Below are positions 11,286 to 23,377 of a DNA stretch of 64,000 bases, in pieces. The DNA lies in the NCBI GenBank assembly GCA_963932145.1, contig OZ010577.1, positions 21,806,964 to 21,870,963 on the forward strand, written 5' to 3'. Source of the DNA: Acanthosepion lycidas (Eukaryota > Mollusca > Cephalopoda > Sepiida > Sepiidae). The notes below the pieces were generated by a model. The model made no database searches and was not told where the DNA came from. It saw only the letters and a list, made by a program, of their open reading frames with translations. The translations under genes were made by a program, and so were the position numbers. Numbering within the stretch: the first letter of the stretch is position 1; each line of letters begins with the position of its first letter.

Positions 11286-11754
11286 ATTTGTTAATGGAGT
11301 ACTTGTTCTGCACAGAACACAAGGACAAACTGTCCACTCTCATTTGTCTCTCTCACTCTGTGTTTCCTGATGACGCCTTTTCATGTGCTTTTGTGGCTTG
11401 GCATCTCGTAGCTTTTAAATTGCCTGGAACAATGAGCTTATCTATCATTAGGATATTCCTAGAGAGCCTTCTCCACTGATTCTTTTCTTTGTTTCTAATA
11501 TAGATTTCCTGTTTCTTAATACTTTTCTTAGGTTTTGCAAGGCATGTCTCCCTATCTCAAAGCACCTTTGGATTTCAGTTTTTTTAATCATCTTAAAAAG
11601 CTAAATGCTGAACAGGTATGAGAATCCAAAATTTTACAGATAAATCAAACTTCAGAGGGTAAAAAAAAAAAGAATCTTCTATTCTACTGACTTTCATTTC
11701 TCATCCATTTTAAACTATTTATATCTTTTCAAATGAATAGCATTGTCTTCTATG
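11286..11754. other. Unassigned DNA
   Basis: An open stretch at 11249-11479 is compatible with decayed LINE or SINE sequence, but no motif is recognised. Confidence 0.35.
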
Positions 11755-11915
11755 CACTTCATCCTTAAAGATGTGGAGGATCACTGCTCTCCACAACTTC
11801 CTTGCTTTTGCAACTCTCAGAAATTTGTTGGTTTATTACCCTCTCACTCTCTGTTCTGCAATCCATTGACACAAGATCATTCAGAAAATTTGTGAACACT
11901 TCTGTTTTTTTTTTA
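11755..11915 (-). pseudogene. RTE-like LINE 3' fragment
   Basis: GATCACTGCTCTCCACAAC and CAATCCATTGACACAAG match the family at 9700 and 31850. Confidence 0.55.
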
Positions 11916-11999
11916 CTATAATCATCAATTCAGTATAAAAACACTTTAGGGGTACATGTATAATTTTTGAGAGTTTGCCGGTGGTTGGATGCATTTGAG

Positions 12000-12935
12000 A
12001 ACCATTTTCTTTTAATCATTTCATCCCAAGCAATGATGCAAAGAGTTACTGGGAGTGAAAGAGAAGAAGAAGACTTTAGTAAGGAGAAAGGATAATAAAA
12101 GAACAGGTTTTAGGAAGACAGATGACCATTGGCATTGCATTTAAATTTTGGAAGATTGTAGGTGACAGGAAAGCAAGAAACTGGAAGGAACAGGTGAGAA
12201 GTGTCAGCAAAGAAACTATTAGAATAGAACATACAATTGCATCTAGCTAGTTCAACAGTAAAATGGTGAGACCTAATTACCAATCTAGTAGCAGGCTTGA
12301 ATTCATACAGTTAAAGCACCAAAGAGGAAGGTGCATCAGAAGAATTTCCATGAAAGTATTTGTAGAAAAGTCAGAGGGAAGTCACATCCTGTGGGTGAGA
12401 AAATGACTGAAGTCGAGATGCCAGGTTAGAATCAAATATGTTAGACTCTTCTTTGGATTTTGTTGAGAATCTTGAGACACAGAAGGAGCATCAGACCAGA
12501 TATGGCAGCAATATTCAATGCAATGGTGAATGGTATGCTCATAAAAGTACAAGACGGATTCAGACAAGAAAAATTGTTTGGTAGGTATGACACACTAAAT
12601 CAACTTTCCTAGCAGCAGACATACTAATTAATTGATTCAATATAATACCTCCATTTCATGTTAGTGGAAAATGTGAATCCAAGAAGGTGTAAAAGAGTTG
12701 CTCCCCTGGAGGTTAGCATCAGCCATGCTGATGGCAGGCAGAAAAGGTTCTTGAAGGTGATTAAATGAAAGCAGTTTATTTTGGACTTGTTAAAATTAAC
12801 AAGCCATTCCTTATCCCAGTTAACTGTTGATTTTCAAGAGTAGTTGCCAGTTTTACTTCGTTAGACCTGTCGGACTTGCTACTATGACAGTATTAAATAG
12901 TTGTGTCATCAGCATAAATACCGAGGTGCAAGAAT
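12000..12935 (-). pseudogene. CR1/Jockey-like LINE reverse transcriptase C-terminal half
   Basis: Non-LTR reverse transcriptase remnant. In order on the minus strand: FMLMTQLF, the decayed (Y/F)ADD region, then PAISMADANLQ, then TIHHCIEYCCHIWSDAPSVS (12382-12567), then LFYKYFHGNSS and FYSNSFFADTSHL. It ends in GATGAAATGATTAAAAG, the 3' end also seen at 60165. Same element as 56460-60180. 5'-truncated with several frameshifts. Confidence 0.8.
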
Positions 12936-12949
12936 AAAAAAAAAAGAGT

Positions 12950-13090
12950 AATTATTTACTAAGGACAATTTAGTGTGGTACTCATAAGGATTCAACTCAA
13001 GATAAAAGCAAATTTAATCTTATAGCTTAAATTAACTTACAATATTGAATATATTCACTGCTGAATTATTCATTTATTTTTCATGTTGCA
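12950..13090. repeat. Repeat pair with 14800-14990
   Basis: GGATTCAACTCAAGA, CAATTTAGTG and TATATTCACTGCTGAATTAT occur in both places in the same order. Family unknown. Confidence 0.65.
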
Positions 13091-14020
13091 AGTTAAACTT
13101 AGTAATTATACAATTTAGTAACCATCCAACAAGTCATTAAGAAATAAGACTCAAGATAAACATGAGACTATTACAAAAGAGAGACTACAATCTGGAATGA
13201 AAGCAGTGAAGGCACATACCCTGAATCCATTATAAAAATTAAGGATGTGAAAATACTTTAGAATAAACATCTCAAATACTTCAATGTATTGATGACTTAT
13301 AACAAATTTAGCACAGGTGATAAGGAAATTGAACACAGAATTGGCTGTGCCAAACGTAGATTCATATGGATGCCATGCATAGTACCAAACTCATTCAGAA
13401 ATGTATGTGTATACAACCATTTTCCAAGATCAATAGTTGAAAATGTCTTTGGGTGAATGAAGCCTGTAACTCTCAGCAAGAACTTTGTGGACTGGCACTA
13501 CAGAATCAAAAATAAAGAACTATGCAAAATAACAGAAGTTGAATCAGCAACATCAACAACTAAAATGGATTGAACATAACTAGAAGAGAGAATAATGGTA
13601 TAATCAAAATATTGAATGTCCAGACCACTTCAAACAAAATGTTAACAAGGAAACCCACAACCCACTGCTGGAAAGAGTGAGAACTTGGGCTGGATTCTGA
13701 CATTTTGGGGCCTCTAATGAAATTATGAGCCCTCCCACCACCACCACTTAGACAGAGCCACTCTCTAACTTGCTTGCAGCCATCTTTAATATTTTTTACT
13801 TGTGATATATTTTAGTGACATTTACATAACTTGAAGTGAACCATTTGCAAATTCTTTAAATAAACTAGAATAGCTATCTTTTGTTTGTTGATAAAAATAT
13901 TCTGCCACTGTTTTATAATTTATTGCAAACCAAATCAGCACATATTTCAACACAAATATAGAATTTAGTAGAATATAGAATTCTAACAATAAAATATTCA
14001 AAATAAATGAGTTTATCATA
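13091..14020. other. Unassigned DNA
   Basis: No family recognised. Short minus-strand open stretches at 13151-13479 and 13822-14019 have no motif and AT-biased codons. A TA microsatellite lies at 14019-14042. Confidence 0.4.
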
Positions 14021-14044
14021 TATATATATATATATATATATAGA

Positions 14045-14294
14045 TGTAATGGAATAACGGATCACCCCCATTAATGATTACACTATAGGTAGTAAGTACC
14101 TATAAAGTCTATGAGGGACTCAAGGGAAGAGTGAGAGAGAGAAGACACAAACACATCCAACCTTCCAATTAGTGGCACTCACTACTAGATTTATGTGTGT
14201 GTATAACTGTACCGTATTTCATATTTGTACTGGTTGTGTACAATAAACCTTTCTTCTATTATCCACCTGGTGTTAAGTATTTATTCCCTTAGCA
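14045..14294. repeat. Probable solo LTR (fossil)
   Basis: About 250 bp starting TGTAATGGAATAA and ending TTATTCCCTTAGCA, so the two ends are imperfect inverses of TG...CA type. An AATAAA signal lies near 14242. No internal region or second copy is seen, and no target duplication is visible, which suggests age. Confidence 0.45.
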
Positions 14295-14799
14295 TGGAAT
14301 ATAACACGGAATATAGCATGGAGATATATATATATCTCACTTCAATTATATTTAGAATTTATAACACCTAGTAAATTAAAATCACTGCTTTATAAACATT
14401 CTGAACTAAAATCAAACATGTTATCTACTTGAAACACAGTGGCACAAACTAAAACATTTATTTTCTTGCTTTGCTTCCAACAAAGTCAAAGAAATGATTT
14501 TGTCATATTGATAACATTTCAGTTTATGAAATTATTTAGAAATTATAACATCTAAAAAAGTAAAATTATTGCTTTATAAAAGTTTGTGGGGGGTCACAGG
14601 CTGCAGCCTATACCTGCCTAAAGGATAATCCAGCTGGCGATAACACTTTGTCAACTTTGAAAATCTATTTTCCTGAAAAAACTGGTTTAACTGAAAATTT
14701 TTTTATAAATTCCATTAAAGAATGGTACTGGCTGCTCAGTCAATAAAGTCTGAACACTTCCTTATAAGGAAATTACTAATCTTACAATTATCAATTATT
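14295..14799. other. AT-rich DNA, nothing recognised
   Basis: No coding stretch or repeat family is recognised. The GC-richer patch near 14585-14640 does not match any family I know. Confidence 0.4.
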
Positions 14800-14990
14800 T
14801 ACAAAGCACAATTTAGTGCAGTACCAATCAGGATTCAACTCAAGACACAAGCACATTTAGTCCGTAAGTTTAGGAACATATATATTATTGGAGATACATT
14901 CTAACTAATTTTGCTATATCAAATATATTCACTGCTGAATTATTCATTCACTTTCTCATTTATACAAGTATGCCAAACTAAGTTAAGCTT
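14800..14990. repeat. Repeat pair with 12950-13090
   Basis: Same order of shared words as the partner copy, with more divergence and one extra segment near 14860-14900. Confidence 0.6.
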
Positions 14991-15430
14991 AGTAATTAAC
15001 TATGCAAGAACTCATTCATTTTCTTTCACCAGCTTATTCCTCACTTTATTCCTGACCAACTCATTCATTTATTTACTTAAATGTATAAATTTATTCATCA
15101 AAGAGATTAACTCAATATTATATACACATCATAGAGATTAATTTAATCTTTTGATTTACTTAGTCTCATTCACCTCAGCTAGTTATATCCATTCTCTTTT
15201 TCTTGTTTATACACTAATTTAGTCATTAACTAAAACCCTGACTCATTCACACTCAAATAAAACCCTTTATTCAATTCTATTTGTCCATATATATTCCCTT
15301 ATTCAATATTGTTCTGACCTAGTTATTCCTTTTCCACTGTTATTCCTCTTCTTATTCGTTTATTTCAAACAATTCCTTCTTTCACTGTTTCTTTATTCAC
15401 CCACTCATTCAATTTGTATTTATATACATT
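14991..15430. repeat. TTCA/ATTCA-rich low-complexity tract
   Basis: Rich in CATTCATTTATT, TTATTCC and CTCATTCA words. Same style as 8690-9060. Confidence 0.65.
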
Positions 15431-15780
15431 AACTTCTTCGGCAAAGTAATTTCTATTTCCCGTATTTGTCTTGTCAAGTCTTTCAAATTTGCTCATTTCC
15501 TTTCCTCTGAAGATTGAAGATTTCATTTCCTCTTGATGCCCACTCTTAAATCAAATATACAAACTGATACCCAATCTAATTTGCTACACACCAATGCACA
15601 TCCAATTATAGCAAGAAGAAAAAAAAAGCCTTAAAAATATCATTCCTTTCTTGTCTTTCTGAATTACATATTTGGCATCTTTTATCAGGCACTCAAATGG
15701 ACTGGAGAAATAACAGACACAAACCAGTGCACTCAAGAAAATAGAATCAGCAAATTATATTCAAATTTTCCTCACTAGTG
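15431..15780. other. Unassigned DNA
   Basis: Nothing recognised. Confidence 0.4.
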
Positions 15781-16055
15781 CTGGTGCAGAAAGTAGAGGT
15801 GTCAAGCTAAGTTCAATTCCTGCATCATCTATTGCATTAATTTCTGTATAAATGCTTATGCATCAGTCTCTATTCTCTCTCCCAGCTATAGGTTAAATAA
15901 CAGTGAAAACTGTGCTCTCTCACCAGTCAAGAAGTAGGATGACTTAATTCAAAACCATGGTTAAGAGAATGGGAAATCACTCAGTTATCTTTCCCTAGAA
16001 ATCTCTGGAGAGTCATTATGTCTTATGTCAAGGGACATGGCATTAAAAAAATGAG
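15781..16055 (+). mobile_element. tRNA-derived SINE, type B, diverged
   Basis: B-box-like AAGTTCAATTCC near 15810, then CCCAGCTATAGGTTAAATA, then CTCTGGAGAGTCATTATG and GGACATGGCATTAAAAAAA at the 3' end. The last part matches the 3' end of the RTE-like LINE. Confidence 0.65.
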
Positions 16056-16499
16056 AAATATTATATTTGCATAAATACACTTTATTTTAAAAGATAAATT
16101 TCATTCAGAGACAAGGTCCTATTACTGGTCATCCAGACCTCAATCTTGTATGATAGTCAGCAAAAGCCAAAGCTTGAGCAAGTGTTAATCCCTATGTGAG
16201 GATTAACAGAAATGAAAACCTGCCTGTTACCCTCACTGGGGATCATGCATTAGAATTTTGGCTGTAAATCCAGTTTGATTTCTAGAGTCTGGCTGGTGAG
16301 TAGTGTCAATCCTGATGTTCGAATCCATGATTTAAAAAACATTTCCATCTGACAAGTTATAGTCAGCTTGTTTCTAAACTGCTACCAATGAAAAACTGAT
16401 TTTGAATTGAAGGTGATAGTGGAGGGTAAGTGAGATGTGTTATTTAGCAAAGAAAATAAAAACTCCTTTATCATTAACATACATTAACAAGCTGTGAAA
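16056..16499. other. Unassigned DNA
   Basis: No family recognised. Confidence 0.4.
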
Positions 16500-16815
16500 T
16501 GAAGGTTGTCCTAAACGGGTTCTCCAGTTCCTTTCATACGAACACTGGTGTTCCCCAAGGCTCTATCCTGGGGTCCTACACTGTTTCTGATCTTTTCATC
16601 AATTGATCTTCCTGATGTCATCAGTTCATAAGAAGGGGCATCTATGAAGATGACACGGACTATTTACTCCCTGCCTCAATAGTAAATCTGGCATTGCTGA
16701 CTGTTCATCTCAAAAAGGACCTCCAATCTGTGGTTGACTGGAACAGGAATTGGCTTGTAAACTTTAATGCCTCCAAAATGAAACAGGTCTCATTTATCCA
16801 ACCATAGAGAACCCT
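16500..16815 (+). pseudogene. CR1/Jockey-like LINE reverse transcriptase fragment
   Basis: Reads KVVLNGFSS, then NTGVPQGSILGPTLF, the conserved block before the active site. It continues with a damaged active-site region, then NLWLTGTGIGL-type sequence equivalent to LQSVVNWN.KWLVNFN. It is an internal piece, truncated at both ends, of the family at 56460-60180. Confidence 0.8.
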
Positions 16816-17300
16816 CCCAGCCTCCCATCAGAATGGCTTGTGTCCAAATCCATGAGAGCACTATTATTTTTAGCTGTTTTTTACATGTAAATGATGCTAT
16901 TATATTTGTGTTGTTACCAAGTATCTTGCGAATAGGGTCTGGTAGGTCTCCATGAATATTTAAATGAGATCTAAAACCAACACTCAATAATATCAACTAT
17001 GAACATGGACACAATATCTTGACCATGTTTTGAAAATAAAAAACATATAAATACATACATACAACAAACTATTTCTTGTTAACAGTTAATATATTTCAAC
17101 CTTGAAAATGACTAAATATATAGCTTAAAGCACTTGGATAAAAAGAACAATCAGACAGTTTTTATGTAATTTATCATCTGAAAAGAAAAAAAATTATTAG
17201 ATCACATGAGAAATTGTGTAAAAAAACTAAATCAAAGCACCATGTTTGTTGTATTCAATGAAATGTGCATGAAAGAAGGCTTGCTGCCTAAATACACACA

Positions 17301-17303
<3 letters not shown>
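16816..17303. other. AT-rich DNA, nothing recognised
   Basis: No coding stretch or repeat family is recognised. Confidence 0.4.

Positions 17304-17363
<60 letters not shown>
17304..17363. repeat. (TA)n microsatellite
   Basis: About 29 TA dinucleotides. Confidence 0.95.
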
Positions 17364-17366
<3 letters not shown>

Positions 17367-17769
17367 TGCAAGATAGAGAAATATTAAATTTCTTTTATGG
17401 AAGTCATATTTTTCAAAACAAAATCACTATTATCCAACAAATGCTTGTAAACTTTCCAAAATATCCTTATATTTATATGATAAGCATACCATGTGAATTT
17501 TAGCTTCTAATGTCTTTTTTTTTATTATAAATATTTACGATGCATTATTATTCATCATATTATAAATAAATTTAGATATTAGTAATTCAGACAAAAATCC
17601 ATACAATAGTTACTGATATCTATTTTTTAATTTTAGATGCACAAAGAATGCAAGTGCATTGAGCAACAAGAAAATTATTGGAAGAAGCTGACATTATAAT
17701 TGTAAACAGAGAAAAAAGATGTAGAATATTAAGAACATTGGTTAAAAAGATGAAACCAACCAAAAGAGA

Positions 17770-18485
17770 TATATATATATAAGTGAAGAAGTACATAAAA
17801 ACTGATTTCTCAAGAGTAATTTTAAGTAATGAATACAGATCTACATTAGATGAGCTAGATGTATGGTTGGATCCATCATGGACCCAATCAACCAACATGA
17901 TTTGGAAGAAAATAGGACGAGACAAAGTAATGCCTGGGGTTCATAATGTGGACACTAAAATTATAGTTGATGAAGTTTCAAGACAAATATAGAGAAGACA
18001 TTTTTAAACAGTACAGGTCATGATGTAATGAATATGCATACACCTGGTTCCCCCTCACAGTAATATGACTGGCTGGTGGCAGCCATAAATACACTGATGA
18101 GGATGATGCCTTTTGTCTTCACCTATTGCCTACCACTACGACGAGGACCAGTCCATTACAGTAGTCAACAACCACTTTGCTACTTCGAACAAATATATCC
18201 CTTTCTGGGACATATCAGGTCACAACAAAGAAGTTTTAACCTGAAGAATTTATTAGGTTCCTTCATATTTTATGAAAATGACAATTGTCCACTTTGACTA
18301 AAAAGGTTCCAAAGTCACAGAATTAATGGAATGGCCTCCAGTCTCGAAGGATATTAATTCCATAGAAATTTCATGGCTTATCATGGGAATTTATAGAAAA
18401 TACTGGAAGTAGAAAAGTTAAAATCAATGGCTGAAAAACTGATGGATGTTATAGAATGTCAAGGGGCTCACATTAAATTTATTCA
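17770..18485 (+). pseudogene. Tc1-type transposase remnant with internal insertion
   Basis: TDFSRVILSNEYRSTLDELD at 17800-17860 corresponds to the first catalytic-Asp block (W..VIFSDE..F). FYENDNCPL at about 18268-18297 is the second-Asp block (M.DNAP.H). MEWPPVSKDINSIEISW at about 18325-18380 is the [11 protein letters not shown] block. NSMAEKLMDVIECQGAHIKF at 18425-18480 is the C-terminal end. Between the first and second blocks, 18000-18235 looks foreign and unassigned. Inverted ends are not visible. Different subfamily from the element at 4998. Confidence 0.75.
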
Positions 18486-19038
18486 GGTATATGGGATATT
18501 TCATCTTTCATTTCATGGGTATTTCACCTTTCTTAAGAAATATCAGTGCTGTTACCATGTGGGATATTTAAAAACAACAAAAACGAAAAGTGGTAAGAAG
18601 CTGAATGAAGTCAGCAAGGCTGTACATCTAGACACATTAAGTGATAGAAATTTAAAATTTAAAGTTAAGTTTCCCTGTATTTTCAGGTTTTATTTTTATC
18701 AATGTTTAATTATAACTGATAACTGTTAATATTTTCATTCCTTCCTTTTACATATAGAGTCTGATCAATAATAACATCAGTCTGAAGATGTTTGTTTGTT
18801 TAAAACTTAATGACCAGCAAGAGATCATTTAAGGTCAAACAGTCGTTTTTTTTCTTTTTCTTTAAATAAGGTTGAAATGCTTTCAAAAAGACTTTCCCTT
18901 TCCTTTCCTTCTTTTTCGATGTTGTCTTGCTTTTTGTTTTTAAAAATTCACTGTTTTCAGAGGTACGTTGTTCTTTGAAAATTTCTCACCTGGCAAGTAT
19001 CAAAGTTTCCCCTTTCATCATCAGACACCAAATTGGAA
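18486..19038. other. Unassigned DNA, probable LINE 3' UTR on minus strand at right
   Basis: No coding signal. The right part probably belongs to the 3' UTR of the LINE fragment ending at 19039. Confidence 0.35.
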
Positions 19039-19227
19039 TTATATTTTATTATATAGTCCAACTTTCCTAAGAAAGGTCAAGATCAAATTGGGGTTTGATT
19101 TTTCGTAAAGTTCTTTCAAGTTGTTCACATTGTAAAATAATTTTCGAATATGTGCCATGTCACCGCAATCAAGCAGGAAGTGCTTCACAGTACAAGTCTC
19201 CTGGCATGCTATGCATTCAGGAGGATC
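19039..19227 (-). pseudogene. C-terminal end of an RNase H-type LINE polyprotein
   Basis: The minus strand reads PECIACQETCTVKHFLLDCGD, then LFYNVNNLKELYEKSNP, then FLRKVGLYNKI and a stop at 19039. The C..C....T..H.L..C motif and the terminal FL..VGLY are typical of the end of LINE polyproteins with a C-terminal RNase H and zinc-knuckle-like region. Only about 62 codons remain, cut at 19228 by another repeat. Confidence 0.7.
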
Positions 19228-19310
19228 TCAGTCTGAAGAAATCCTTTGATGGATGAAACGTGTTACATAGGATTTTTTGTGTTTTATCATTCCATTACCC
19301 ATATTTGATA
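19228..19310 (+). repeat. Hairpin-module repeat
   Basis: AGTCTGAAGAAATCC, a loop, GGATGAAACGTGTTACAT, then a T-rich stretch and CCATTACCCATAT. A sister copy lies at 36108-36185. Confidence 0.7.
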
Positions 19311-20125
19311 TATAGAATTTATATAATATATTCTCCTGTATGGGATAATATGTGAATGTACCTCTGGCACTTAAATCTTTTAGATTCTTTCATAGATAAA
19401 AAGTCTTGTTTTACTTTGCATAATGAAGCCAAATATAAAAGCAAATTATTATCAATATTTTTAAGCTGAAATTCATATATTGCTCATATAAATCGATCAT
19501 GAAATTCCTACCAACATCATACCAATTTTATCATGAAAACATTGATAATCAAATCTGACAGCATGTGTGCATATATATATATATATATGTATGTATGTAT
19601 GTACCTTCTTCCAAGATATATATCATGAAAGATATAAAAGCCTATATTTATTTATGCTTGCATAGCTGCATGTACAATACATTTATGTCTGTGTCAACAG
19701 TTTCGTTCCTAAACATGTTACATAATAAAACATATGCACCTGTTGCAATCTCCTAAGAAAACACAGGCTCTATTCTTTACAAAATGGAAAAAACGTCAAT
19801 ATGTACAATTAATTCAATGAATAGATTTCAAGCATATGCTTGTAGAATGACATATGCCCAGGTATCTATTTCACCTGCCACTACCTACTCTCCTTGTTAT
19901 TACACATCCACAAGTGAATTCCCAAAGATTGTACTACTGACACTTTTTGAAGTTAAAATTGTTTTATTTCTGTATAACACTCTTGGCAATACATTATTAA
20001 AAGGAAGATCATAATGATTAAAAATAAATATAATCATCTTAAAATTCTTAATATTATATTAATATTAGAATAAAATAATCATGATAAAATTATAATTATG
20101 TAAAACTTGATTAAGATTATAGTAA
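19311..20125. other. AT-rich DNA, nothing recognised
   Basis: Contains a short (TA)n(TGTA)n tract at 19571-19603. No supported coding region. Confidence 0.4.
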
Positions 20126-20130
20126 GATAA

Positions 20131-20447
20131 TGTAGCAAGGGAGTCAAATTCAATATGGAGTGTAAGGGACGCAACTCTTTCCGCAGGAAAATGTCTGACA
20201 CAACACAAAGCAATGTATACCGAACACGGGTGTAAACGCTTCTACCAATTTCTCCAAGCGACCTGCTTTTATGGAGCCCAGACACTCCTCATTAGCATGT
20301 GTGTAATGCGACCTTGTGAAACTGCACGGCACCGTGAATATTAAAAAGTCACGGGCGCCATCTTGGACCCTTTCTTTCTTTTCTCAACCCACAGGCCAGA
20401 CAGACGCGAGGGCGTTTGGGAGGTAAGCCATTTCTATTTTCCCCACA
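20131..20447 (-). repeat. 3' LTR of the GC-rich Ty3-type element
   Basis: 317 bp, TGTAGCAAGGGAG to TTTTCCCCACA on the plus strand. Same length as its partner at 24052-24368, with no gaps needed to align them. Confidence 0.95.
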
Positions 20448-20449
20448 CT

Positions 20450-21430
20450 ACCCCTGATCTCATGATCACAGAGTCGGCAGGGAGGCGGCGATCACTTTCG
20501 CCAGGTGCTTCTTCGAAGAGGGATGCTGCGAGCCTCATCGTCGCTTGTGCTCCCGTCCGCGGTCTGAGGGTCGAAAAACACTGTGTCCCTTGGAAGGTTA
20601 CTGATATCTGAGTCACTGCTTGATGGAGTTAGCGTGAACCAGAGCGATGACTCACTGGTCTCAGATTCTGATTCACTCTCATGGTCCAGCGGTGGTTGCA
20701 ACTACGTCGCCGGCTGCAGGTCCTTAACGTGACGGGGCACACCGTCGACCCGCACCGCCTGTGGGCTGATCACCTCAGTGACGCGTCCGGTTCCGTATTT
20801 CGTCGTGCACTTGCTGCGTGGGTTTTTAATCCAGACGACATCTCCTTTCTTCAGCCTCTCTCCGGTTACTTTCAGTTCAGGCAGCAGGTTGGTCTCTATG
20901 CCCTTCACTCTGACATGGTACCTATGCAATGTTTCGGCTGGCGCCGTAGACGGTGAGACATCATCCTTCGGGGTCACATTGTACAAGTAGACCGCCTCAG
21001 GCACCGCACAGCCCGTCCTGGCTGCGATGGTTTTGACGGTCATGTGGTTCCGCTCGATGATCCCATTTCCACTTGCACCAGAACCATAGGTGCACTCCCC
21101 AGCCATCCACAAACTTCCTGAACTGCTCACTGGTGAATGCGGTGCCATTGTCGGTTAATATCTCTGTTGGGGGGGGGGCATGTTCAAGGAAGATACTGTT
21201 TAACTGACGTATGATGGTGGCTGCATCTTGCCGCCGCAGCAGCCGCCATATCGCAAACCTAGATGGACCGCAATCAATGAGCGTCAGGAAATCCTCGCCG
21301 TTGTGGTAACGTCTATCGCCAGCCGGCTCCAGTGGCTCCTCACGCTCAGCTGCCCTTTCTTCCAGTGAACGGGTTCTGGGTCTATAGACTGGCACGGCAC
21401 GCAGCTTCTGATCACTCTTCTGACATCTGT
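20450..21430 (-). pseudogene. Integrase region of the Ty3-type fossil
   Basis: Blocks seen on the minus strand: an RLLRR..AA core start, ILTDNGTAFTSEQFRKF with the second catalytic Asp (about 21130-21170), GNGIIERNHMTVKTIAA with the catalytic Glu (about 21025-21080), then a basic C-terminal segment (VWIKNPRSK) and an acidic Ser-rich tail before the LTR. Confidence 0.85.
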
Positions 21431-21519
21431 CTTTTGTACTCTTGGGTCAACCAACTTGGCGAAATACAGGGTCCGCTTGACTCCAGGGTGCCCACTTTGT
21501 TGGTGGACTTCTTTGATTC

Positions 21520-22240
21520 AATTAGATTGAACGGGACTCACGGACGCAGGGCAGGCAGGTTGCACGGGCTCAATAGCTTTCTTAGTGGTGTCAAGCCACC
21601 TTTGGGGCACCCTCGTTAAATAATCTGCCTTGTTGAGGCTAGATTTGACCAGGGACACCTCCATTGTCAGTGCGTACTCTTGCACCAGCTTCACGATCAT
21701 GTCGAGCCGTCGTCGGATAAGCATCTGGCTGGTGGCTTTAGTCCGCACCCTGGCCCTCCTGGTAAGGGTATCCGAGATCCGCTTATAGACGCAAGCGGAA
21801 TCCGTGAACAGACGCAGGGTGGTCGACTTCCAGAGGATCGCCAAGTTGATCTCCCTGATAACAGCATCGAGCTCTGCTAGGTTTATGTGCTGGGAGTCCT
21901 TTTCTGGATGTAACCAGCAAGCATTTTCCACCACGGCTCCATCGTGAACTATCGATACGCCGGTTGCAAGAAAGCTTACGTCAACCCACACACCGAGGTC
22001 TTGGCTGTCGACGCACCATCTGCCCCACGCTGGGTCTTCCTTGCATACTCTAGCGAGGACCTCCCTCATCATGGTGTTGAGAGGGGCATTGTGAACTTCG
22101 TCATCCCATCCAGTGGTGACATCAGATGCTCTCCGCTTGATGAATGCCACCGCAACACGCAGCCAGCCACCTACAGGAAGGTGCCCAACTAACTTGCCGC
22201 ACAAGGAAAATATGCTTCGCCGCGTGACAACAGGGGGCAT
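21520..22240 (-). pseudogene. RNase H region of the Ty3-type fossil
   Basis: LGVWVDVSF, INLAELDAVI and LRLFTDSACVYKRI supply the RNase H acidic residues in the usual order. LNKADYLTRVPQRWL follows, the end block of this domain in Ty3-type elements. Confidence 0.85.
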
Positions 22241-22259
22241 GTCTGGGACTTCGTTTCCC

Positions 22260-22790
22260 CGTTTCCAATACAGAACGTCATCCTCTCCTCAGACCTGCAA
22301 ACCAAGCACCTGTGCATATCCCGTAGCCTCTCCGGTTCTTTGCTGAGGAAGCCAAAGTTGTAGAGATGCTTCTTCACGGGCGCCGCAGATATAACTCCCT
22401 TGTTCACGTACACGTCATCAATATATGCAGATGTTGCTCACTGTATGCGCTCATCCTTCGTCAGAATGGCGTCAACAATCATCTGCATAATTGATGGCGC
22501 CACATTGAGTCCAAAACCCATGCGGGTCAGGCAATACCTTTGCCCATTGATAAGCACAGTCTGATAGGGCCACAGTGATCGGTGCATACGCACTTGAAGG
22601 TATGCCTTGCGAAGATCCAGCACAGATACATTTGATCCCGTCTGTCGCCATTCCCTTAGCTTCTCGGTACACACATCCGCGCGGGCTGTAAAAGGGTCCA
22701 CGTGCTCATTCAGCTTCCGATAGTCGAGCACCGGCCTCACCTTTTGTTTGTTGTGCTGGATAATTGCCATTAGCAGGATCAGGCCCTTTG
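22260..22790 (-). pseudogene. Reverse transcriptase region of the Ty3-type fossil
   Basis: VRPVLDYRKLNEHVDPF, then VSVLDLRKAYLQVRMH (first catalytic Asp), then YCLTRMGFGLNVAPSIMQ, all typical Ty3 blocks. Confidence 0.9.
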
Positions 22791-22949
22791 GGGCCCCAAT
22801 TCCTTCTCTGGATAAGGAACCAACGATCCGTTATCAATCCAGGCTTGCCACTCCTTGTTGTATTCTGCACGAGCTCGCAGGGGGATTTTATACTCTGGCA
22901 CACTGTTGTACAGCTTCTCTGGCGGTTGATCGTCCGACCATTTCCAGGA

Positions 22950-23350
22950 TATTGTCCAGGACTTTGTGCGCTGGTCGAACTCCGCACAAAAGGCCGTTCC
23001 AGCTCCATTGCTGCACCTAGAGCAAGACCAGTTTTAGTGAAATGTGCCCGACCCTCTTCGTCAACATGGACGCCACCCAATTTTTTGATGACGTCCATTC
23101 CCAGGAGCAGATCGTAGCTGAGCAGCTCTCCGTCCACGACCAGGGCTTGTACGGCTACTGCAGACCCATCACCAATGCTTGCGCGGATGACGCTCACTCC
23201 ACAAGAGGCTAGTGAGCCCCCGTCAACAGTCAGAACTGGAATCTTTTTCTCGTCCCACGTGTCACAACATGCCTTGCGCACAAGGGTCTGGGTGCACCCA
23301 GTGTCTACAAGCGCGAAATGCTCACGCCCGTTAATCCGCACGCTCACTGC
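22950..23350 (-). pseudogene. Aspartic protease region of the Ty3-type fossil
   Basis: FALVDTGCTQTLV holds the DTG-type catalytic triad, and LLLGMDVIKKLGG is the second retropepsin block. Confidence 0.85.
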
Positions 23351-23377
23351 AGGTAGCGCCTTGTTCAGCGCTGTAGC

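Noticed and set aside
18076-18297. An independent 73-codon gene
   Set aside because: Its right end reads the second-Asp block of the Tc1-like transposase remnant, so it is part of that element plus an inserted segment.
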